A stretch of 6,953 nt of DNA from positions 1 through 6,953 of the forward strand of contig CABRIF010000117.1 in the NCBI GenBank assembly GCA_902470925.1, in the 5' to 3' direction. The stretch is from an uncultured Collinsella sp. Its GTDB lineage: Bacteria; Actinomycetota; Coriobacteriia; Coriobacteriales; Coriobacteriaceae. A model generated the notes under the pieces. It did no database searches. It saw nothing but the letters and a program-made list of their open reading frames with translations, and was not told the origin of the DNA. The translations under genes and the position numbers were made by a program. Of the stretch, positions 1-3,862 are shown in pieces (within the stretch, counting starts at the first letter, position 1; every line of letters starts with the position of its first letter).

Positions 1-40
1 CTCTACGTCTCGTGGGCTCGGAGATGTGTATAAGAGACAG
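1..40. other. Nextera (Tn5) sequencing adapter left on the contig end
   Basis: Positions 7-40 are the 34-base Nextera read-2 transposase adapter, ending in the 19-bp Tn5 mosaic end (AGATGTGTATAAGAGACAG, 22-40). The six bases before it (CTCTAC) fit the tail of an i7 index oligo; from memory they match the end of the N712 index (TCCTCTAC). This is library-construction sequence, not genome. Genomic sequence begins at about 41, and any reading frame crossing this point is an artefact to the left of it. Confidence 0.98.
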
Positions 41-352
41 CGCGTAGGTGCGCGGGCGAGGCGGCGCGGCGGGTAGGGACGCGGAAGCGAAATCCGTCGG
101 ACCGGAGGCAGCCTCCGCTGCACCCTCAGCAACCGCTGCAGCCACAGCACCCCCAACGACAGCCGCGTCCGACCCCGTCACGCCCTCCGGCACGGCACTC
201 AACGAACCGCCAGCTTCGTCCGCACCGCCAACAGACTCCCCCGCGCAGACGCTCGCCGCTCCCCCGGTCAGCCCGTCTGCGCAGCACGCCTCGGCAGACA
301 CCTGCGGCATCTGCTCGACACGCACATCATTCACTTCTGCAGCTTTATGCAC
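41..352 (-). CDS. Partial CDS downstream of loaP, N-terminal part only; unidentified, Ala/Gly-rich
   Basis: This frame is open on the minus strand from just after a TGA at 356-358 to the adapter, about 104 codons, so only the N-terminus is present. Candidate starts are GTG at 350-352, which overlaps the loaP stop and has GAGG nine bases upstream, and GTG at 332-334, ten bases after the loaP TAA with a poor ribosome site. The visible protein is low-complexity: rich in Ala, Gly, Val and acidic residues, with three Cys (two adjacent), then a Pro/Arg stretch ending PPRPRTYA at the junction. The composition suggests a disordered N-terminal extension before a domain that is off the contig. Its place directly after loaP suggests the first structural gene of the LoaP-controlled operon. 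A membrane sugar-phosphate transferase is a guess from such contexts, not seen here. An opposite plus-strand frame (48-458) is also open but runs antisense into loaP. Confidence 0.55.
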
Positions 353-911
353 TCTTCAACGCCTCACGTGGATACAGAGCAGCCAGCTTCGCCTCGGGGC
401 TCTCCGACTTGCTCAGAACTGCCAAGCCAACACGCGTGGTCAATACGCGACCGCATAGGTTGACCTCTAAAAACGCCAAACTCTTGCGTCGATTGATGCT
501 TTTGATCAGATAGTCGCGGCCCACCAGCGGACCGGACGTGATGGTCACCTGGTCGCCCTCTTTGAACCCGCGGCTCATGGGCACCACGCGCTGGCCGCGC
601 TTCGTAAACGCAGCGATCAGCTCGACCTCGTCTTTTGCCAGCGGCACAAACGCGTCGCCCTGCATGAACACGCGCGCGAACTCGTCCATGCGCAGCAGAT
701 GCTGCTCAAGCGTCAACGGATCGTTCGTGACGGCGATAAGATAGCCCGGAAACAGGTCCTTCTGCACCGGCACCCACGTCCCGCGCACCTTTGCCTCGGT
801 GACGTACTTGGGGCTGAAACACTCGTCCAGCACGCCTGCGGGCACCACACGCCCAATCAGGGCGGCCATGGCGTCCTCGCGCCCTTTGAGGACCTGAATC
901 ACATACCACAT
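345..911 (-). CDS. loaP: LoaP-type antitermination protein, specialised NusG paralog
   Basis: The 188-residue protein has the NusG-family layout. An NGN domain (about 1-105) starts MWYVIQVLKGRED, typical of LoaP/NusG paralogs, and contains the conserved FPGYL motif (residues 54-58). A C-terminal KOW domain (about 115-155) carries FKEGDQVTITSGPLVG. NusG proteins bind the RNA polymerase clamp; LoaP members act on particular long biosynthetic operons to let polymerase read through terminators, and are known to recognise a small RNA hairpin in the operon leader. The housekeeping nusG normally sits with secE and the rplK/rplA genes, which are absent here; that supports a paralog. The ATG at 909-911 is preceded by AAGGTGG (921-927), nine bases upstream. 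The next gene starts at or just before the stop, so they are probably co-transcribed. Assignment to LoaP rather than a generic RfaH/NusG-like protein is by sequence character and is fairly confident. Confidence 0.88.
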   Translation of the reverse strand: MWYVIQVLKGREDAMAALIGRVVPAGVLDECFSPKYVTEAKVRGTWVPVQKDLFPGYLIAVTNDPLTLEQHLLRMDEFARVFMQGDAFVPLAKDEVELIAAFTKRGQRVVPMSRGFKEGDQVTITSGPLVGRDYLIKSINRRKSLAFLEVNLCGRVLTTRVGLAVLSKSESPEAKLAALYPREALKSA

Positions 912-920
912 GCAGCATCA

Positions 921-927
921 CCACCTT
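921..927 (-). promoter_or_regulatory. Ribosome binding site of loaP
   Basis: AAGGTGG on the minus strand lies nine bases before the ATG at 909-911. It supports that start over the overlapping out-of-frame ATG a few bases upstream, whose reading frame has no NusG character. Confidence 0.7.
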
Positions 928-972
928 CGTTCACTCGACATGTAAAGAACCGAGGGGTGCATACGCCTTGCC

Positions 973-1003
973 TATGGCTTCGCCATACCGACTTTTCAGC
1001 CGG
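973..1003 (-). promoter_or_regulatory. Two adjacent hairpins in the loaP leader, candidate antiterminator recognition element
   Basis: Read on the minus strand, CCGGCT-GAAA-AGTCGG (1003-988) folds into a 6-bp stem closed by a GAAA (GNRA) tetraloop. It is followed with no gap by TATGGC-GAA-GCCATA (987-973), a second perfect 6-bp stem. The first stem contains a G-U pair that would be an A-C mismatch on the plus strand, so the structure is favoured in minus-strand RNA, the sense of loaP. The element lies 61 bases before the loaP start. LoaP proteins are known to bind a short leader hairpin; that this is that site is inference. Confidence 0.45.
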
Positions 1004-1089
1004 ATTCACAAGACCCTATGCAGTCCCTCAGCTCTGTCGAAGCCAACACGTGGCTCTGCTCCGAAAAGAGAGGTATGGTGCAGCCCTGA

Positions 1090-1161
1090 ACATGCGATGG
1101 GCATGTCAGTTGGCTGCATGCAACCCAGCCGTGCGGCGGCTGCATCGCATGCAAACAACTG
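1090..1161. repeat. Overlapping inverted repeats in the loaP leader
   Basis: ACATGC (1090-1095) and GCATGT (1101-1106) form a tight 6-bp hairpin. Part of the same segment, CATGCGATG (1091-1099), is instead perfectly complementary to CATCGCATG (1143-1151). CAGTTG (1107-1112) is complementary to CAACTG (1156-1161), and GGCTGCAT occurs twice (1113-1120 and 1138-1145). The short and long pairings exclude each other, which could act as an RNA switch, but chance pairing in GC-rich DNA cannot be excluded. Confidence 0.4.
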
Positions 1162-1271
1162 GAGGCAGATGCGCCCGATGCTTCTACACGGGCATCAGCG
1201 TCCCGACGCTGGGCTTCTCGATGCGCGAACGCAACATTGCCTCCCCTTGCACCCGCGTGCGGACGCGCGCG

Positions 1272-1421
1272 CTATTCGACTGGTAACGATGAGCTGGTGC
1301 AGTGCTGGAGCGCACGATACGGCCAGCGCAAGCAAGGCGCTGGCCGATCTGCCAGCGAGAAATCGGCAACAGAATGCAACGATCCCACATGCAACTGGCT
1401 ATCGGTTTGCCTATCAGGCAC
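1272..1421 (-). CDS. Possible 49-residue leader ORF upstream of loaP
   Basis: A GTG at 1419-1421 follows a near-ideal ribosome site (GGGAGGAGG, 1428-1436) with good spacing, just downstream of the predicted start of transcription near 1451. The frame runs 49 codons to a TAG at 1272-1274. The peptide begins VPDRQTDSQLHVGSLHSVAD and ends SSSLPVE; it resembles no family I know and has no signal peptide or membrane segment. An alternative ATG three bases past the ribosome site opens an 80-codon frame (1184-1426), but that spacing is too short for good initiation. The ORF covers the alternative hairpins at 1320-1367, so translation could influence their folding as in attenuation. It may equally be non-coding, with the ribosome site a remnant of a lost gene. 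Confidence 0.3.
   Translation of the reverse strand: MPDRQTDSQLHVGSLHSVADFSLADRPAPCLRWPYRALQHCTSSSLPVE
1320..1367 (-). promoter_or_regulatory. Mutually exclusive hairpins (attenuator-like arrangement)
   Basis: Three related segments occur in order on the minus strand: CGCTGGC (1357-1351), GCCAGCGC (1344-1337) and GCGCTGGC (1329-1322). The middle one can pair with the first (7 bp, 6-base loop) or with the third, within a perfect 10-bp stem CGGCCAGCGC/GCGCTGGCCG with a 7-base loop (1346-1337 with 1329-1320). A further pairing GCCGAT/ATCGGC (1367-1362 with 1348-1343) competes with the long stem. No U-tract follows, so it is not an obvious intrinsic terminator. The geometry matches 1:2 versus 2:3 alternative folding. 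Confidence 0.45.
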
Positions 1422-1427
1422 GGCATC

Positions 1428-1436
1428 CTCCTCCCG
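1428..1436 (-). promoter_or_regulatory. Strong Shine-Dalgarno sequence with no conserved gene behind it
   Basis: GGGAGGAGG on the minus strand lies about 15 bases downstream of the predicted transcription start. The best-spaced start is the GTG at 1419-1421; an ATG at 1424-1426 is too close. Confidence 0.5.
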
Positions 1437-1457
1437 TTTTCTACAACACAGTCCTGT

Positions 1458-1486
1458 ATTATCCACTATACATTCCAACAGGACAA
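1458..1486 (-). promoter_or_regulatory. Predicted sigma-70-type promoter for the loaP transcript
   Basis: TTGTCC (1486-1481), a 17-base spacer and GATAAT (1463-1458) on the minus strand make a good housekeeping promoter, in one of the least GC-rich patches of the window. Transcription would start near 1451, giving a leader of about 540 bases before loaP. A second A+T-rich hexamer, TATAGT, overlaps the spacer and could be an alternative -10. Confidence 0.55.
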
Positions 1487-1500
1487 GGTCAGTTTGGACG

Positions 1501-1510
1501 CCCCCCCCCC
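1501..1510. repeat. C10 homopolymer upstream of the leader promoter
   Basis: Ten consecutive C (G10 on the minus strand) lie between the upstream TTGTCCTGTT copy and the -35 element, about 50-60 bases before the predicted transcription start. Such tracts are prone to slipped-strand length change, and length change here would alter the spacing between the two motif copies. The length in a short-read assembly may itself be imprecise. Confidence 0.7.
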
Positions 1511-1741
1511 GCTCTACACAAACAGGACAACCCCCTCTGCGCGCATTTTCGACCCGTAGCGGCAAATGCCGTGGTAGAAGGTGGTACGTTAGATGGAAAT
1601 GCGCGGTGGAGGGCCTGGTAAGGGTACGGCGCGCAAGCGACCTAATCGACCACAGCTACAGGTCGCAGGTCCTCGAATGCCCACAGTGCGCAGCCAGGAT
1701 GCAGCGAATTGCGCTTGGCCAAATTTTTTCAAAATTGATGC

Positions 1742-1769
1742 TTGCACGCGTTGGAAGAATGCGTATACT
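1742..1769 (+). promoter_or_regulatory. Promoter of the tRNA-Asn gene
   Basis: TTGCAC (1742-1747), a 16-base spacer and TATACT (1764-1769) resemble a sigma-70 promoter. An A/T-rich run just upstream (about 1720-1736) could act as an UP element. Transcription would start near 1776, about 23 bases before the mature tRNA. Confidence 0.7.
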
Positions 1770-1798
1770 ATTCCTTGTTGCTTGAGAGCACCAAACAT

Positions 1799-1873
1799 TC
1801 CTCGGTAGCTCAATGGTAGAGCACGCGGCTGTTAACCGCGCTGTTGTAGGTTCGAGTCCTACCCGGGGAGCCA
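1799..1873 (+). tRNA. tRNA-Asn (anticodon GTT), CCA encoded
   Basis: The full cloverleaf can be drawn. The acceptor stem is TCCTCGG with CCGGGGA (one T-G pair). The D arm is GCTC-AATGGTA-GAGC, the anticodon stem CGCGG/CCGCG with loop CTGTTAA (anticodon GTT at 1831-1833), and the T arm GTAGG-TTCGAGT-CCTAC. The discriminator is G and CCA is encoded at 1871-1873. It is 75 bases long with a 5-base variable loop. It decodes AAC/AAU. It stands alone between its own promoter and terminator. Confidence 0.98.
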
Positions 1874-1882
1874 TTGATTTTT

Positions 1883-1909
1883 AACCCGCCCTTTCGGCGG
1901 GTTTTTTCT
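1883..1909 (+). terminator. Intrinsic terminator of tRNA-Asn
   Basis: AACCCGCC-loop-GGCGGGTT forms a stem of six G-C pairs (1885-1890 with 1896-1901) extended by two A-T pairs, with loop CTTTC, followed by six T and further T residues. It begins about ten bases after the tRNA. The minus-strand reading lacks a T tract, so it serves the plus strand only. Confidence 0.93.
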
Positions 1910-2126
1910 TACCGTTTTGCATCGGCGCATTGCCCGCACCCAAAATGCGCGGTACAGTCCGAACGCGGATTGCGTATACGCCGGACGAGCGAAACGCAGG
2001 TCCCCGACACTCTCGGCTGCCCAGTGTGGTACAACACGCGAACTCGGACCGCCTTCTAACTCCCTGGTCAAAACTGCACGCAAACCCAAGGCGTCTTCGG
2101 GCTCCCCGTACCAGGCTCCCCCGTGC
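1910..2126. other. Intergenic spacer between the converging tRNA-Asn and rpoD units
   Basis: No gene can be supported. It contains a perfect 10-bp palindrome GCGTATACGC (1972-1981) and several separated complementary segments: GTCCGA (1957-1962) with TCGGAC (2044-2049), CCTGGT (2063-2068) with ACCAGG (2110-2115), and TGCACG (2075-2080) with CGTGCA (2122-2127). The last two pairings cross each other. Frames open across this stretch also run through the terminators or the tRNA and look spurious. Confidence 0.5.
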
Positions 2127-2170
2127 AAAACAAAAGTCCCGACCCCGGTGAAACTCCGGGATCGGGACTT
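2127..2170 (-). terminator. Intrinsic terminator of rpoD
   Basis: On the minus strand a 15-bp stem (2170-2156 with 2148-2134) with a 7-base loop (AGTTTCA) ends in a TTTTGTTTT tail. One pair is G-U on the minus strand but an A-C mismatch on the plus strand, so it acts best on rpoD transcripts. It starts 37 bases after the rpoD stop. Confidence 0.93.
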
Positions 2171-2207
2171 GTATGCACGTGCTGCATCGCGAACGCAACA
2201 AGCGGCG

Positions 2208-3545
2208 TTAGCTCTCGATGTAGTCCTTGAGCTTGCTCGAGCGGCTCGGATGACGCAGTTTAGCCAAGGTCTTGGACTCGATCTGGCGAATGCGCTCGCG
2301 CGTGACGCCGAACTCGCGACCGACCTCCTCGAGCGTGTGGGGATGCCCATCCACCAAGCCGAAGCGCAGCTCGATGACCTTGCGCTCGCGATCGGCCAGG
2401 CCGTCGAGCACCTGGGTGAGCTGCTCCTGCAGCATCGAATAGCTCGCGGCATCGGGCGGCACCACAGCCTGGGAGTCCTCGATGAAGTCGCCCAGCTGGG
2501 AATCCTCTTCCTCGCCGATGGGCGTCTCCAGGGAAACGGGCTCCTGGCTGATCTTCTGAATCTCGCGCACGCGGTCGGCGCTCATGTCCATCTCGGCGCC
2601 GATCTCCTCCGGGGTTGGGTCGCGGCCCAGATCCTGCAGGAGCTGGCGCTGCACGCGCACGAGCTTGTTGATGGTCTCGACCATGTGCACCGGAATGCGG
2701 ATGGTACGGGCCTGATCGGCGATGGCGCGCGTGATGGCCTGGCGAATCCACCAGGTAGCATACGTGGAGAACTTGAAGCCCTTCTCGTAGTCGAACTTCT
2801 CCACCGCGCGGATGAGGCCCAGGTTGCCCTCCTGGATCAGATCCAGGAACAGCATGCCGCGGCCCACGTAGCGCTTGGCGATGGACACGACCAGACGCAG
2901 GTTGGCCGAGATGAGCGCCTGCTTGGCGTCCAGGCCCATCTGCTCCACGCGCATCAGACGGCGCATCTCCGCGCGGGTGAGCTCCAGCTCACCGGCCTCC
3001 TGCCGCTCGAGCTTCTCGGCGGCTTCCAGGCCGGCCTCGATCTTCATGGCCAGATCGACCTCGTCAGCCGCGGTAAGCAGGTCGACCTTGCCGATCTCTT
3101 TGAGGTACATGCGAACCGGATCGCCGGTGAGCATGACGGTGGAGGCATCCATGCCGCGGCTGCGGGCGCGGCTGCGGCTCGTGCGCGCGCGGGGCTTTTT
3201 CTTGGACTTCGACGATGCCATCTCGGCATCGGCGCGTTTGGCGATCTTGAGGTCGTGGTCCTCGTCGCTCTCCTCGTCGTCCAGGACATCGTCATCGTCG
3301 TGCACGGACTCGTCCATATCGTCGGTGAGCTCGGAGTCCTCGTCCTCGTTGGCGGCAACGATCTCGACCCCGCGATCGCGCAGGAACCGATAGATGGAAG
3401 TCAGCTGTGCATCGGTGACATCGACGTCTTTAAGCGCAACCTGGATATCGTCCTCAGTGACAGAACCGGACTTCGACCCAAGATTCAGCAGCTTCTCGAT
3501 CGTTGCATCGAGTGCGGCACCCGTGCTCACAGTCTTTTTTGGCAC
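2208..3545 (-). CDS. rpoD: Housekeeping sigma factor RpoD (sigma-70/SigA)
   Basis: This 445-residue primary sigma factor directs RNA polymerase core to most promoters. A region 1.1-like helical domain (about 7-65) is followed by a very acidic stretch (66-98) and a Lys/Arg/Ser-rich stretch (about 99-130). Region 1.2 begins at about 138 (DPVRMYLKEIG). Region 2 covers about 207-277, including NLRLVVSIAKRYVGRG and the -10 recognition part TYATWWIRQAITRAI. Region 3 is about 286-360, and region 4 is about 370-445 with the -35 helix-turn-helix at about 404-430 (TLEEVGREFGVTRERIRQIE). The complete set of regions marks a primary sigma factor. The start is a GTG (3543-3545) with GGGAG five bases upstream, and no in-frame ATG near the N-terminus fits as well. 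It lies downstream of dnaG, as in classic dnaG-rpoD operons, but after a 317-base gap. Confidence 0.97.
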   Translation of the reverse strand: MPKKTVSTGAALDATIEKLLNLGSKSGSVTEDDIQVALKDVDVTDAQLTSIYRFLRDRGVEIVAANEDEDSELTDDMDESVHDDDDVLDDEESDEDHDLKIAKRADAEMASSKSKKKPRARTSRSRARSRGMDASTVMLTGDPVRMYLKEIGKVDLLTAADEVDLAMKIEAGLEAAEKLERQEAGELELTRAEMRRLMRVEQMGLDAKQALISANLRLVVSIAKRYVGRGMLFLDLIQEGNLGLIRAVEKFDYEKGFKFSTYATWWIRQAITRAIADQARTIRIPVHMVETINKLVRVQRQLLQDLGRDPTPEEIGAEMDMSADRVREIQKISQEPVSLETPIGEEEDSQLGDFIEDSQAVVPPDAASYSMLQEQLTQVLDGLADRERKVIELRFGLVDGHPHTLEEVGREFGVTRERIRQIESKTLAKLRHPSRSSKLKDYIES

Positions 3546-3550
3546 AGAGT

Positions 3551-3557
3551 CTCCCTT
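3551..3557 (-). promoter_or_regulatory. Ribosome binding site deciding the GTG start of rpoD
   Basis: AAGGGAG on the minus strand ends five bases before GTG 3543-3545. Together with the good region 1.1 sequence that begins right after, this fixes the non-ATG start. Confidence 0.7.
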
Positions 3558-3577
3558 CTTAGCACATAGGACTCATT

Positions 3578-3606
3578 AGTCTACCACGCATCTATACCCG
3601 ATGGAA
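3578..3606 (-). promoter_or_regulatory. Possible promoter of rpoD
   Basis: On the minus strand TAGACT (3583-3578) is preceded by TGG, an extended -10 context. A weak -35 hexamer TTCCAT (3606-3601) lies 17 bases upstream. Transcription would start near 3571, about 25 bases before the GTG. It could give rpoD a transcript of its own in addition to read-through from dnaG. Confidence 0.3.
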
Positions 3607-3862
3607 CAACAATCCATACAGCGTTTTCACGCCCCGTGCTCGATGGAGCGCGCAGGACCGTCGGGATGGATCCGCGCGCCGCGCGGGGACGGCGCTGGAA
3701 AACCGAAGCAGGCGGGCGGCGGGCCGGGTGTGCGGATCGGCGATCGGGCCTTCCGGCCGGGCGATGCACCGTCCGTACAGCGCAAAGCGGCTCGGCGATC
3801 TGGCCGTTCCAGCGACTCGCCCGCACGGCGCCCCGCCCGCACGGGCCCCATGGCTCAAACGA

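Larger units (their letters stand above)
1451..1530. repeat. Three-copy TGTCCTGT motif around the leader promoter
   Basis: On the minus strand TTGTCCTGTT occurs at 1530-1521 and again at 1486-1477, exactly 44 bases apart (about four helical turns). A reversed copy, ACAGGAC, occurs at 1457-1451. The second copy contains the -35 element; the reversed copy lies between the -10 element and the transcription start. The arrangement is what an operator for a dimeric regulator would look like; the regulator is unknown. Confidence 0.5.
912..1798. other. Long non-conserved intergenic region: probable loaP leader plus tRNA promoter
   Basis: These 887 bases hold no recognisable conserved protein gene; the open frames here have no family-like sequence. 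The minus strand carries a promoter at 1458-1486, a strong ribosome site at 1428-1436, a possible small leader ORF (1272-1421) and many hairpins down to loaP. The plus strand carries only the tRNA-Asn promoter near 1742-1769. The stretch 1531-1734 shows nothing I can assign. Parts near 1430-1490 look lower in GC than the flanking coding sequence. Confidence 0.6.
3546..3862. other. dnaG-rpoD spacer, no supported gene
   Basis: These 317 very GC-rich bases separate the dnaG stop from the rpoD start. Just after dnaG, GTGCGGGCG is repeated twice on the minus strand, and several G-C hairpins can be drawn (for example GCGCCG/CGGCGC around 3679-3698), but none has a T tract, so I see no clear terminator. 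The rpoD-proximal 70 bases are less GC-rich and contain a possible promoter. Small frames such as 3627-3851 (minus) lack a ribosome site and look like GC-rich noise. Confidence 0.6.

Noticed and set aside
48..458. 136-codon Ala/Pro/Thr-rich frame on the plus strand
   Set aside because: It runs antisense through the loaP 3' end; the opposite frame continuing the loaP operon is the more likely coding one.
1320..1346. Intrinsic terminator at the 10-bp hairpin
   Set aside because: No T tract follows on either strand.
912..1798. Known structured RNA (RNase P, tmRNA, 6S, riboswitch)
   Set aside because: I could not find the conserved core sequences of any of these on either strand by eye; a covariance-model search would settle it.
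1799..1873. tRNA-Asn as an integration site for an island carrying loaP
   Set aside because: Islands normally join at the tRNA 3' end, but loaP lies on the 5' side; no integrase and no repeat of the tRNA 3' end is visible.
1656..1874. Minus-strand frame beginning MAPRVGLEPTTARLTAACST
   Set aside because: This is the familiar spurious peptide from reading a tRNA gene antisense.
1859..2452. Minus-strand frame across the tRNA end, spacer and rpoD 3' end
   Set aside because: It crosses both terminators and reads rpoD in the wrong frame.
1917..3569. 550-codon open frame on the plus strand
   Set aside because: It is antisense to rpoD over most of its length and crosses the rpoD terminator; its Leu/Ala/Asp/His-rich sequence is the usual product of reading a GC-rich gene backwards.
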